The notes under the pieces are model-generated. The model did not search any database. It had not been told where the DNA came from and saw only the letters and a list, made by a program, of their open reading frames with translations. A program made the position numbers and the translations under genes. From positions 124,001 to 188,000 of the forward strand of contig CAVVZZ010000002.1 in the NCBI GenBank assembly GCA_963752915.1: a stretch of DNA of 64,000 nucleotides, read 5' to 3'. The stretch comes from DATJPR01 sp963752915 (GTDB taxonomy: Bacteria > Bacteroidota > Ignavibacteria > UBA10030 > UBA6906). Positions within the stretch are counted from its first letter, which is position 1; the number at the start of each line of letters is the position of its first letter. Shown one piece after another: positions 8,165-17,209 of the stretch.

Positions 8165-9235
8165 TCAGCAGATTCGGGGGAGTTGTTCCCCTGAGAGCAT
8201 ATCGACCACCCTGCTTCCTCCAATGGTTGTCTTCATCACGACGGTACCTGCATGCTCGGCGACGACTTTGCCGATTGCTCTCGATTCCATTCCGGCGGGA
8301 TGGCGACGCATAGCGGCAAGTACGCGGTCGGCGTGCGAAGCAGGAACAAATGCAAGCAGCTTACCCTCATTGGCAACATACAACGGATCGAACCCGAGGA
8401 TCTCACATGCTCCACGCACTTCATCGGGTATCGGGATGGAGGATTCGTCCAGGAGCATGCCGACCTTTGCAGCTTTCGCGATTTCATTTGTCGCGCTTGC
8501 CACACCGCCCCGCGTCGGGTCACGCAGGACATGGATATCGGGGCATGCCTCGAGCATTGCGGCCACAAGACTATGGAGCGGCATCGTATCACTTTTGATC
8601 TGTGTTTCGAACTCCAACCCTTCACGGACCGACATGATCGCCATGCCGTGGACTCCGATCGGTCCGTTGACAAGGATCACGTCTCCGACAGCGGCCCGGT
8701 CGGGACGGATCGTCACCCCTTGTCTGACCGCGCCGATCCCGCTGGTGGTAATGAAGATCCCGTCCCCTTTGCCCCGGTCGACCACTTTGGTGTCACCGGT
8801 CACGAGAGACACTCCGGCCGCCTCTGCTGCACGCTGCATTGCCTGGACCACCCTCCAGAGATCGTCAAGCGGGAACCCTTCTTCAAGAATGAAGGCCGAC
8901 GAGAGATACTGTGGGATCGCGCCGCACATTGCCAGGTCGTTAACTGTCCCATTGACCGCCAGTTCGCCGATGTTCCCGCCGGGAAAGACGATCGGTTTCA
9001 CTACATAGGAATCCGTCGTCATCGCCAGAGTTACCCCTCCGATTTCGACGATCGCTCCGTCGTGCTGTTTCGCAAGCTCAGGGTTGTTGAACTGGGGCAC
9101 GAACAACTTCTCGATCAACTGCTGTGTCAGTTTTCCTCCGCCCCCGTGGGCAAGAAGAATCTGCGGATAGTCGGAAATCGGGATCGGGCATGCAGGCCCT
9201 TGGGCGAAGTCGTAGCGGGAAGAATCAGGATTCAC
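8165..9235 (-). CDS. hypE: Hydrogenase maturation protein HypE (carbamoyl dehydratase)
   Basis: HypE receives a carbamoyl group from HypF on its C-terminal cysteine and dehydrates it with ATP to thiocyanate, the source of the CN ligands of the NiFe site. The 356-aa product carries the PurM-like ATP-binding fold signature (AHGGGGKLTQQLIE near the N-terminus; GDTKVVDRGKGDG in the middle) and ends exactly in LPRIC with the required terminal Cys. I start at the GTG at 9235, which overlaps the MFS stop as GTGA and gives a normal family length; longer forms reading into the MFS gene are rejected. HypE is thus translationally coupled to the transporter. Confidence 0.95.
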   Translation of the reverse strand: MNPDSSRYDFAQGPACPIPISDYPQILLAHGGGGKLTQQLIEKLFVPQFNNPELAKQHDGAIVEIGGVTLAMTTDSYVVKPIVFPGGNIGELAVNGTVNDLAMCGAIPQYLSSAFILEEGFPLDDLWRVVQAMQRAAEAAGVSLVTGDTKVVDRGKGDGIFITTSGIGAVRQGVTIRPDRAAVGDVILVNGPIGVHGMAIMSVREGLEFETQIKSDTMPLHSLVAAMLEACPDIHVLRDPTRGGVASATNEIAKAAKVGMLLDESSIPIPDEVRGACEILGFDPLYVANEGKLLAFVPASHADRVLAAMRRHPAGMESRAIGKVVAEHAGTVVMKTTIGGSRVVDMLSGEQLPRIC

Positions 9236-10395
9236 GTTCGCGACTCTTGCGGTTGTTGAACGAAGACCAATAGCACGGTGGCCAGCGTCGTGAGGATGAG
9301 CGACACGAGCAACGGAAGTGATGGGGAGACCCTGTCCCAGAGGATCCCGGTAAGGAGTGACGACGGGAGCGCACACAATCCGACCACCATCTGGAACCCA
9401 CCGAGGGTGCTTGCCCGAAGATCGGCCGGAGCGAGCTCCGCAACGAGGGCTTTTTGAACCGGCTCGAGAGCGGCCTTATGCGTCCCGTAGAGTACGAAGG
9501 CGACGATCACTGTCGCGACCGACCGTTCAAAAAGAAGAATCCCACACAACGCTCCCCATAAGGCAAAGGACATCGCCAGGACATTTCTCCGGCCGAGAGT
9601 GTCGGAGAGCCGACCGAACGGCAGGGAGAGCAACGAGGCCATCAACGTAAAGAGAAGATAGAGCAACGGGGTCAATGGTTGCGGCACTCCTCCCTCGACT
9701 GCGTACAGCATCAGAAAAGAATAGCTGAAGGCCGCAAGGGAAAACAAGGCATTGAGAACCAGGAACATGGTGAAGTTCCGGTCCAGGCGTTGGAACGAGA
9801 GCCCTTTGAAGATTGCGCCGCCGGCGACGGGCTTCTCTCGCACTCTCGCCATGACAAGGCCGACGGCAAACAATGAAGGAATCGCAGCAAGCATAAACAG
9901 CGTGCTGTAACCGAGGTGGAGAAATCCCATGCAGAACACGATGCCGAACACTGCGCCCAGATTGTCCATCGATCGTAGTAGACCGAAGTTTCTGCCCCGG
10001 TTGGCATTGGTGGAGGCATCGGCGACCATGGCATCCCGCGGCGAGCCCCGCATCTTGCCGGCACGATCGAGCGCCCGGCAGAGAATCAACTGAGGCCACG
10101 CGGCCGAAAGGGCATAGCCGACACGCGACACCGCTCCGAAGAGATACCCCAGCCAGATGAATATCTTTCGCCTCTTCAGCCTGTCGGAGAGATAGCCCGA
10201 GAATGCCTGTGAGATCGAGACCAGCGCTTCGCCCAATCCGTCGATGAGCCCGAGGATCTCCTTGTTCGCTCCGAGCGACGACACGAAGAACGGCCAGATC
10301 GGATAGATCGCGTCCGACCCGAAGTCATTCAGAAATGAGGCGGCCGCAAACGTCCGGACGGTGGACCGGGATTCCTTTTGAGACTCTTCTGCCAT
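9232..10395 (-). CDS. Major facilitator superfamily transporter inside the hyp cluster
   Basis: This 387-aa protein has about 12 hydrophobic spans and MFS motifs: the SGYLSDRLKRRK loop between spans 2 and 3, a DRAGKMRGSPRDAMVAD loop between spans 4 and 5, and a second loop-2/3-like motif, FGRLSDTLGRRN, in the C-terminal half. The substrate cannot be read from sequence. The gene lies between the CoA-binding gene (three-base gap) and hypE (GTGA overlap), so its expression is locked to hydrogenase maturation. A role in metal or ligand supply is conceivable but not shown. Confidence 0.85.
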   Translation of the reverse strand: MAEESQKESRSTVRTFAAASFLNDFGSDAIYPIWPFFVSSLGANKEILGLIDGLGEALVSISQAFSGYLSDRLKRRKIFIWLGYLFGAVSRVGYALSAAWPQLILCRALDRAGKMRGSPRDAMVADASTNANRGRNFGLLRSMDNLGAVFGIVFCMGFLHLGYSTLFMLAAIPSLFAVGLVMARVREKPVAGGAIFKGLSFQRLDRNFTMFLVLNALFSLAAFSYSFLMLYAVEGGVPQPLTPLLYLLFTLMASLLSLPFGRLSDTLGRRNVLAMSFALWGALCGILLFERSVATVIVAFVLYGTHKAALEPVQKALVAELAPADLRASTLGGFQMVVGLCALPSSLLTGILWDRVSPSLPLLVSLILTTLATVLLVFVQQPQESRT

Positions 10396-10398
10396 GCG

Positions 10399-10869
10399 TT
10401 ATGTCGGCACCACGGGGACACGCGGGAGCCGTCCCGTGAGCTTGCGGAAACCCCGGTGCCAGGAATGGGGAAAGACGTCCTTCGCGAGAAACATCAGGAG
10501 GCACTCTCCGTGCGTCTCAGACATCTGGTGATCATGGCAGAACTGGATGGCCTCCTGCGACTCGGCGCCCTGCTGCATCCAGATGTTCGTGATGCCGGAG
10601 GCAAACGCATCTTTCACCACCGATGCCGATTCTGCGGGCGGGACAACAACCACGATACCGTCCACCTTCCCTTTGAGATCGCTGACAGACCGCGCCATGG
10701 AGATTCCGTCGATTACTCCCCCCTGGCGATTCACCGGAATTGCAGTGTAGTGGTGCTTTGTGAGCTCGCGGTATACGCTTGCGCCAAATTCCTTGCCGCT
10801 CCGGGAGACGCCGACGACAGCCAGCCGTCGCAGTCCAAGGAACCGTGCGATGGTCTCACCCTTTTCCAT
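10399..10869 (-). CDS. CoA-binding (Rossmann) domain protein
   Basis: The 156-aa product is a CoA-binding domain of the YccU/succinyl-CoA-synthetase-alpha type. It shows a glycine-containing first strand (LAVVGVSRSGKEFG), a strand with YTAIPVNRQGG, and a strand with DGIVVVVPP followed by GITNIWMQQGAES. The motif WMQQGAES matches the 'W.Q.G..' strand of these proteins. Members bind CoA-like nucleotides, but biological roles are mostly unknown. It lies eight bases downstream of hypD and three bases before the MFS gene. A second, unrelated-by-context CoA-binding gene occurs at 58743-59151. Confidence 0.85.
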   Translation of the reverse strand: MEKGETIARFLGLRRLAVVGVSRSGKEFGASVYRELTKHHYTAIPVNRQGGVIDGISMARSVSDLKGKVDGIVVVVPPAESASVVKDAFASGITNIWMQQGAESQEAIQFCHDHQMSETHGECLLMFLAKDVFPHSWHRGFRKLTGRLPRVPVVPT

Positions 10870-10877
10870 GTTCTCAC

Positions 10878-11972
10878 CTATGTATTTTCAGTCTTGCGGA
10901 AATGATAGTATGCCGCGCATGCCCCTTCGGACGAAACCATTGGTGCACCGAGCGGACGCTCGGGAGTGCATTCCCGGCCGAAGGCAGGACACTCATGCGG
11001 CTTCTTCCTGCCCTGAAGCACTTCTCCCGCAATGCACAGCGGAGATTCACGCGTCGTGATCCCTTCCACGGGAAAGATCTTCTCAGCATCATAGAGCTCG
11101 TACCGGTCGCGAAGACGATAGCCGCTCATCGGAATCGTGCCAATGCCGCGCCATTTCCGGTCGACGATTTCAAAGACGTCCCGGATGATGTTCTTTGCCT
11201 GGGGGTTTCCCTCCGGCCGGACGACGCGGGCATATTCGTTTTCGACGATCGACTTCCCCTGCTCGAGCTGCGCCACCGTCATCGCAATGCCCTGAAGCAA
11301 GTCGAGGGGCTCAAATCCTGTGACGACAATCGGCACGTTGTAGGTTTTCGAAAGCGGATGGTACTCTCCGGTCCCCATGACGGCACAGACATGGCCGGCA
11401 GCAAGAAATCCCTGCACCCGGTTGTCGGGTGAACCCAAGATTGCGCTCATCGCCGGGGGGACAAGGACATGGGAGACGAGCATCGAGAAATTGTTCACAC
11501 CGAGCCTGCTTGCCTGGACAACCGCCATCGCGTTCGGCGGCGCCGTTGTCTCGAATCCTACAGCAAAGAAGACGACTTTCTTATCCGGATGCTGCTGCGC
11601 GATCTTCACTGCATCGAGCGGGGAGTAGACCATCCGGACGTTCCCTCGTTCCGCCTTGACCGCAAGGAGGTCCTTGTCGGTCCCCGGCACCCGCATCATG
11701 TCACCGAACGATGTGAAGATGACATCGTCGCGGGAGGCAATCGCAATCGCCTTGTCGATCATCTCGAGAGGAGTAACGCAGACCGGACAACCGGGTCCGT
11801 GAACGAGGGAAAGGGAGTCCGGGAGGAGTTCTTCAATGCCGTATTTGACGATCGTATGCGTTTGCCCACCGCAGATCTCCATGATCGTCCATGGCCGGCT
11901 CGTGAGGGCGCGTATGTGCGCCGCCACCTTCTCGGCGTTTTCACGATCGCGATATTCGTCTACGTAGCGCAT
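10878..11972 (-). CDS. hypD: Hydrogenase maturation protein HypD
   Basis: HypD is the Fe-S scaffold on which, with HypC, the Fe(CN)2CO unit is assembled. The 364-aa length is typical. Diagnostic motifs are CGGQTHTI (about residue 34), GPGCPVCVTP (about 60), FAVGFETTAPP (about 137) and the C-terminal Cys-rich region with CIAGEVLQG, CPAFGRECTPERPLGA and SSEGACAAYY. The start ATG at 11972 has no Shine-Dalgarno sequence: the upstream bases are a run of heptamer repeats. The gap to hypC (99 bases) is filled with these repeats and a pyrimidine tract, unlike the tight spacing elsewhere in the cluster. Confidence 0.96.
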   Translation of the reverse strand: MRYVDEYRDRENAEKVAAHIRALTSRPWTIMEICGGQTHTIVKYGIEELLPDSLSLVHGPGCPVCVTPLEMIDKAIAIASRDDVIFTSFGDMMRVPGTDKDLLAVKAERGNVRMVYSPLDAVKIAQQHPDKKVVFFAVGFETTAPPNAMAVVQASRLGVNNFSMLVSHVLVPPAMSAILGSPDNRVQGFLAAGHVCAVMGTGEYHPLSKTYNVPIVVTGFEPLDLLQGIAMTVAQLEQGKSIVENEYARVVRPEGNPQAKNIIRDVFEIVDRKWRGIGTIPMSGYRLRDRYELYDAEKIFPVEGITTRESPLCIAGEVLQGRKKPHECPAFGRECTPERPLGAPMVSSEGACAAYYHFRKTENT

Positions 11973-11975
11973 GCG

Positions 11976-12010
11976 GTCAGTTGACAGTTAACAGTCGACA
12001 GTTGACAGTT
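11976..12010. repeat. Heptamer tandem repeat (GACAGTT type, five units)
   Basis: Five consecutive 7-base units with consensus GACAGTT (variants GTCAGTT, AACAGTC) occupy 11976-12010, directly upstream of the hypD start codon. The unit length is the same as at 28979, 42004 and 61226, though the unit sequence differs. The block replaces the place where a ribosome-binding site for hypD would be expected. Confidence 0.85.
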
Positions 12011-12030
12011 CGTTTATCCATTGTCCCATC

Positions 12031-12083
12031 GTCCCCAAGTCTCCCCCTCTCCGCTTCTCCCCTTCTCCTCCTCACCCCTTCTC
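12031..12083. repeat. Pyrimidine-rich low-complexity tract
   Basis: An almost unbroken C/T tract on the plus strand with CCCCTTCTC-like pieces starts in the hypC-hypD gap and enters the last codons of hypC. A similar tract, also containing CCCCTTCTC and also next to a heptamer repeat, occurs at 61310-61338. On the transcribed strand it would be a purine-rich RNA segment. Confidence 0.6.
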
Positions 12084-12320
12084 GTCGGCGTCGTCAAGCT
12101 CTCCCATCTCCCGGAGCAGGCTCAGCGTCTCCAGCGCTTCTTTCTCATCCACGGTATTGAGCGCAAATCCCACATGGACAATCACGTAGTCGCCTTCCTT
12201 CACTGCCGGCACCCATTCGAGGCATACCTCTTTCGTCACCCCGGCAAAACTAACCACCCCCATCATCGGTTCAACAGACCGATCGATCGAAAGAACTTTA
12301 CCCGGAACGGCGAGGCACAT
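12072..12320 (-). CDS. hypC: Hydrogenase maturation chaperone HypC
   Basis: The 82-aa protein starts MCLAVPGKV, giving the essential Cys2 after removal of Met, and has the conserved GDYVIVHVGFAL segment at about 48-59. HypC binds HypD during assembly of the Fe(CN)2CO unit and delivers it to the large-subunit precursor HoxH. The last codons run into the adjoining pyrimidine tract and encode an acidic tail (DDADEKG), which is poorly conserved in the family. It lies 29 bases downstream of hypF. Confidence 0.95.
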   Translation of the reverse strand: MCLAVPGKVLSIDRSVEPMMGVVSFAGVTKEVCLEWVPAVKEGDYVIVHVGFALNTVDEKEALETLSLLREMGELDDADEKG

Positions 12321-12349
12321 ATGGAGTATCCTTTATAAAGACCGACTGC

Positions 12350-14648
12350 CTATGGCTGAAGGACGAGCGCTGCATAGAGCTGGCCCAGCGAGATCCCTCC
12401 GTCATTCGGAGGCACGCGTTGATGCCAGTACGGTCGGAATCCATGGTCTCGGAGCATTGTGACCGAGAGCGTCGTCAGTAGGGCATTTTGAAAGCAGCCG
12501 CCGCTGAGGACCACGCGATCGAGGCCAACCTGCTGTGCGACGGCCACGATACCCCGGGCAAGCGCGGAATGAAACCCGTACGCGATCGCTGCGACCGGCG
12601 TTCCCCGCCTGACTGCCTCGAGCATTTGACGAACGCCCGGAATCCAGTCAAGCACGAGCGCCGGAGACGTCTCCGTTTCTTTCTCGGAAATTGTTGCCAG
12701 GGGCAGGGACAATGTCAACGCCAGAGTCGACCGAAGATGCAAGCCACTCCAATTCCATCGCTGCCTGCCCTTCGAACGAAGCACGCTGACGGATACCCAG
12801 GAGCGAGGCAACGCCATCGAACAGACGGCCGGCGCTTGTGGTCCGCGTCGCATTGATCCTGCGTTCAATCGCCCGGTACACGAGGCGAAGTTCCTCTTTG
12901 CTCCATTCTGCGAAGCACGGAAGTTCTGCAATACCGGGATCATCTCTCCGGAAACATTCGTAGACCATTCCCGAGGCAGAGCGACGAGGCTCATGCACAG
13001 CCGCATCGCCACCTGGAAGAACAAACGGGCGCAGCATCGCTGCTCTCCGGGACCCCTGCGCACCAACCACGAGGAACTCGCCTCCCCAGATCGTCCCATC
13101 ATCCCCCCATCCGGTCCCATCCCAGGCAACCCCGAGGACATCACCCGTCAGGTTGTTCTCGGCCATACATGCGGCAATATGCGCGTGGTGATGCTGGATC
13201 CTTCTCACCGGCAATCCCATCCCTGCGGCTTCCCCTGTTGAAATGTAGTCAGGATGCTTGTCAGCCACAACAGCACGGGGGACGAGTTGATAGAGGCGGA
13301 CAAAATCCTTGATTGTCGATCGGAACGAGGCAAGCGATTGTTCCGTCTCGAGGTCTCCGAGATGCTGGCTGATGAAAATCGAGTTTCGCCGGGCGACCGC
13401 GACCGTATTCTTCAAATGTCCCCCAACGGCAATCGCGTCTGGCAGCGGTTCTCCAACGCTGACAGGCAACGGGGCATATCCCCTTGAGCGCCGGAGCACC
13501 AGATCTCTGTCGAGCAATACCCGAACTACGGAATCATCGACATACCGGACGATAGGGCGGTTATGGACCAGGAACAGGTCCGCGATGCCGGCGAGCCGGA
13601 CGAGTGCTTCACGCTCGTCGGTGCAAATCGGTTCATCCGTGAGGTTCCCGCTGGTCGCGACAACGGGACGGGCCACCTTCTTGAGGAGAAGGTGGTGAAG
13701 CGGAGTATACGGGAGCATGATGCCGAGGGTGGGATTCCCCGGAGCGACGTTCCCGGCAATGAAAGACAACGGAGCGGCGTCCTCTTTCTTTTTCAACAAC
13801 ACGATCGGTGATTCCGGGGACCGGAGAAGACGTTCTTCGAGCGGCGACACAACGCACACGCTTCCCGCGGTCCGGATGTCCGGCACCATGATCGCAAGCG
13901 GTTTCTCTTCACGACGCTTCCGCGCACGCAACGTCGCAACGGCATGCTCGTTGGTTGCGTCAACCATCAAGTGAAAGCCGCCGAGCCCCTTGAGCGCGAC
14001 GACCTTTCCAGCAAGCAGCGCATCGCTCGCGGCCTCCAGCGCACGGTCATGGTCGGCGACGATGGATCCGTCGGGATTCCACAACTCCACGTGAGGTCCG
14101 CACGTCGGACAGGCATTCGGTTGGGCATGAAACCTCCGGTCGCCGGGGTCCTCATACTCCTTCCTGCACTCATCGCACATGTGAAATTTGTCCATCGACG
14201 TGTTCGGGCGATCGTAGGGCAGGGACGTAATGATCGTAAATCGCGGTCCGCAATTCGTGCAATTCGTGAACGGGTACCCGAACCGCCGGTTGGCGGGGTC
14301 CATGATTTCGGCGAGACATTCAGGGCATGTCGCTATATCGGGCAGGACAAAGGTCGATACCTCTCCGCTCCCGTCACTCTCGCGGATGGAGAATGACGAA
14401 TATCCGGCACCGTCGAGGTAGGAATACTCGAGACTCTGGATGGACGCTCTCGCCGGTTTCTCCGGCTCGATTCTGAGAAGAAAGTGTTCAACCTCACGAT
14501 CTTCCCCTTCCGCGTCAATCACCACGCCGGACGTCGCGTTCATAACCCACCCCGCGAGCCGATGTTCGCCCGCAAGCCGATAGATAAAGGGACGAAACCC
14601 GACCCCCTGGACGGCGCCACGGATTTCGATATGCACGCGCTTCGGCAT
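12350..14648 (-). CDS. hypF: Carbamoyltransferase HypF, split by a +1 frameshift
   Basis: HypF makes carbamoyl adenylate from carbamoyl phosphate and passes the carbamoyl group to HypE. Visible in order: acylphosphatase domain (residues 1-90, RGAVQGVGFRPFIYRLA), two zinc fingers (CPEC...CTNCGPR and CDEC...CPTCGPH), YrdC-like domain, and Kae1-like domain with HHHAHIAACMAEN. The frame breaks at about 12698-12730. The upstream frame ends at 12648, while conserved C-terminal sequence (DRVVLSGGCFQNALL) continues in the next frame to 12350. Skipping one base restores about 765 aa, the usual size. A sequencing error or a recent mutation is likelier than two separate proteins. Confidence 0.9.
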
Positions 14649-14745
14649 AGAGAGGAAGACGTCTGCTGATGGATGTCACCATCATCCGTGTTCTGGATGA
14701 TGGGGCAGAGTAAGGATTTTCTCAGAGAGTTGCCACGGCAGGCGA

Positions 14746-15192
14746 CTAGACCGGCGTCCAGCCGTCCACCAATCGCCGCACGACGGTCACGCTTTGGTCG
14801 ATCGCCGCCTGTGTTGCTGCCGACACGCGTTCGGTGAACGAGAAATCTGTCGCAGGAATTCCGACCAGGTAGACGTGTTCAGGGACTGTCCCGTAGAGGG
14901 AGTTGCAGAGAGCGAGGAGCTGGGAGGGAGAGAACAGATGCGAATCAACGGGCGGCACCGGGACGGTATTGCCGATCGACGTACAGACGAGTTCATCGGT
15001 TCCCGCTGCTGCGTCGAGGAAGATGACCAGATGACGATGCGACAGGGACTCGGCGATCTCCGGCTGAATATCATGAACGATGAGAACGTCGACCTCCGGG
15101 ATCGTCTCACGCACGCGTTGCGCAGCGACGACACCGGCGGCATCATCGCCCCGCAATGTATTGCCATAGCCAATCACCAGCGGCGGGATCAT
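14746..15192 (-). CDS. hoxW: [NiFe]-hydrogenase maturation endopeptidase (HoxW/HyaD family)
   Basis: This 148-aa protease-family protein begins with the M52 signature GYGNTLRGDDAAG and has a central LDAAAG strand with the second acidic ligand. It removes the C-terminal extension of HoxH after nickel insertion, closing the active site. Its ATG overlaps the hoxH stop as ATGA, so enzyme and substrate are coupled. A 97-base gap without obvious content separates it from hypF. The symbol is by position next to hoxH; the family alone would allow hyaD/hybD. Confidence 0.9.
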   Translation of the reverse strand: MIPPLVIGYGNTLRGDDAAGVVAAQRVRETIPEVDVLIVHDIQPEIAESLSHRHLVIFLDAAAGTDELVCTSIGNTVPVPPVDSHLFSPSQLLALCNSLYGTVPEHVYLVGIPATDFSFTERVSAATQAAIDQSVTVVRRLVDGWTPV

Positions 15193-16616
15193 CGCACCCG
15201 TTCGTCCAACACGTGGTCTGCGCTATCGACCACCCGGACATGGAGCGGCATGCTTCCGATGGCGTGGGTGGAACAGGAAAGACAGGGATCAAAACACCGG
15301 ATCCCCGCTTCAATCCGGTTCAGCAGGCCTTCGGTGATTTTTGCCCCGTCCAGGTATTGGATGGCAAGCTGTCGCACCGTGCGGTTCATTGCCAGATTGT
15401 TCTGCGCCGTGGCGATCAGAAGATTGACATGCTGGAGCACGCCGTCCTGATTCACCCAGTACTCGTGGAACAGCGTCCCGCGTGGCGCCTCGCTCGCCCC
15501 GATCCCGTGCTCGCGGTTGATCATGGCGCGCGACCGGACCTTCTTGCCGAGGAGAGCCGGATCATTCAGGAGCTGCTCGACTTTCTCGACTGCGAACAGG
15601 AGCTCGATCAGCCGGGCATAATGGTAGTAGAAGGAGTTGTTCACGACGCCCTCCTCCCCTGCCAGCATTTTGAAACGCTTGCGTTCTTCTTCCGCGAGGG
15701 GGGTTGGGATGTAATCGCAGATGTTCACCCGGGCAAGGGGACCGACCCTGTACATCCCCTTCGGATAGCCCATCGGCTTGTAATACGGGAACTTGAGATA
15801 CGACCACGACTCCGATGCTTCGCCGAAGTGTTGACTGTAGTCGGCGGGATCAATCTTGTCATTGAGGATATTCCCGCCACTGTCGGTGACGCGGAGTGCT
15901 CCGTCGTAGTATTCGAGAGCACCGTCCTTCGCCACGAGACCCATGAACAGTGAACGGAAATTCCCGAAGTTCGGGATGTCCTTTTCGAGTCGGGTATGGA
16001 TTTCCTTCAGCCGGTCCAGCGCCAGGAGCGATGTTTCCTTTGCCTCGGGGATCCAGGCGAGCAGCGTGTCGCGTTTCGCCGCTTCAAAGGGCTCGCGCAC
16101 TCCCCCGGCGACCGCCCAGGGAGTATGGATTTTCCTGCTCCCGAGAACTTCGATGATTTCCTGTCCGAATTTCCTCAGGCGGATTCCGCGACGCGCAAAT
16201 TCCTTGTCCTTCTCGATCAGGCCGAACACGTTGCGGAGAGCGGGATCGCTATCGAAGCCCAGGAGAAAATCAGGCGACGACAGATGGAAGAAACTCAGCG
16301 CATGGGACTGGATCCACTGTGCAAGGGTAATGATGCGGCGGAGGACCTCCGCCGTTTCGGGGATGCCGACCGCGAGGATTGCATCTCCCGCTTTCGCGGA
16401 GGTAATCAAATGACTTGTGGGACAGATTCCGCAGATCCGCGACGTGATCCCGCCCATCTCCCACATCAGGCGGCCTTCGCAAAACTTCTCAAAGCCACGG
16501 AACTCGTTCACATGAAACCGCGCATCTTCCACCGACCCGTCATCATTCATCCGGATGGTGATCTTTGCATGCCCTTCGATCCGTGTTACGGGCGCGATGG
16601 TGATTGTTCTCGACAT
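15189..16616 (-). CDS. hoxH: NAD-linked [NiFe]-hydrogenase large subunit HoxH
   Basis: The 475-aa large subunit carries the two NiFe-binding motifs: RICGICPTSHLI (about residues 63-74) and DPCLSC near the C-terminus, followed by THAIGSMPL and a short tail that HoxW would remove after the His. The RIEGHAKI and EFRGFEKFCEGR motifs are also present. It splits or makes H2 in the cytoplasm as part of the HoxEFUYH complex. The ATG at 16616 is used because GAGG precedes it and it starts MSRTITIAPVTRIEGH; the longer frame reads into hoxY. Confidence 0.96.
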   Translation of the reverse strand: MSRTITIAPVTRIEGHAKITIRMNDDGSVEDARFHVNEFRGFEKFCEGRLMWEMGGITSRICGICPTSHLITSAKAGDAILAVGIPETAEVLRRIITLAQWIQSHALSFFHLSSPDFLLGFDSDPALRNVFGLIEKDKEFARRGIRLRKFGQEIIEVLGSRKIHTPWAVAGGVREPFEAAKRDTLLAWIPEAKETSLLALDRLKEIHTRLEKDIPNFGNFRSLFMGLVAKDGALEYYDGALRVTDSGGNILNDKIDPADYSQHFGEASESWSYLKFPYYKPMGYPKGMYRVGPLARVNICDYIPTPLAEEERKRFKMLAGEEGVVNNSFYYHYARLIELLFAVEKVEQLLNDPALLGKKVRSRAMINREHGIGASEAPRGTLFHEYWVNQDGVLQHVNLLIATAQNNLAMNRTVRQLAIQYLDGAKITEGLLNRIEAGIRCFDPCLSCSTHAIGSMPLHVRVVDSADHVLDERVR

Positions 16617-16659
16617 TCGATCCTCGAAAAGTGAACTGAGAAAGCCGCCGCTTCCACGG

Positions 16660-17196
16660 TTATCCGTACCGGAGATACACCGGGGAGAACGCGGGCATTC
16701 TTCCTTCCAGGAGTTCCTGGATGGCAAACCAGATGGTGTCGGCGGTGGGCGGACAGCCGTGAATGAAGGCGTCGACGGTGATGATCTCGTGGAGCGGGCG
16801 CGCGGTTGTCAGAAGCTCGGCGATCGTCGGATAGTCGCGCGGTACCTGCGGCGTCACGTCCGCGAGTTCCACATAGGCACGGTCAAGCACGACGTCCCGG
16901 TCATAGGCATTCCGGAGCGCAGTGACGTTCCCGGAGACGGCGCAGTCTCCGAAGGAGACGACGAACCGGGAATTGCGCCGGACCTTCCTTGCCTCCTCCG
17001 CATTCTCATTGTTCGTGACCGCACCTTCCACCAACGTCACATCCACATCGCGCGGAAACTCCTTGATGTCCGCAAGCGGGGAGTAGACAAGGTCGATCTT
17101 CCCGGCGAGCTCGATCAGTCGCTCGTCCATGTCGAGAAACGACATATGGCACCCCGAACACCCGCCCAGCCAGACTGTTGCAACTCTCGGTTTCAT
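16660..17196 (-). CDS. hoxY: NAD-linked [NiFe]-hydrogenase small subunit HoxY
   Basis: The 178-aa small subunit carries only the proximal [4Fe-4S] cluster, as in group 3d enzymes. Ligands are seen in WLGGCSGCHMSFLD near the N-terminus, in the GDCAVSGN segment and in HGCPPTADTIW. It passes electrons from HoxH to HoxU. I start at ATG 17196, which has GGAG about ten bases upstream; an ATG at 17223 would overlap hoxU and lacks a ribosome-binding site. Length and motif spacing fit HoxY rather than larger membrane-type small subunits. Confidence 0.95.
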   Translation of the reverse strand: MKPRVATVWLGGCSGCHMSFLDMDERLIELAGKIDLVYSPLADIKEFPRDVDVTLVEGAVTNNENAEEARKVRRNSRFVVSFGDCAVSGNVTALRNAYDRDVVLDRAYVELADVTPQVPRDYPTIAELLTTARPLHEIITVDAFIHGCPPTADTIWFAIQELLEGRMPAFSPVYLRYG

Positions 17197-17209
17197 CGGT
17201 TCGTGGCTC

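Noticed and set aside
8252..9259. A 335-codon plus-strand frame opposite hypE
   Set aside because: Antisense to a certain gene, with no motif and a composition typical of antisense frames.
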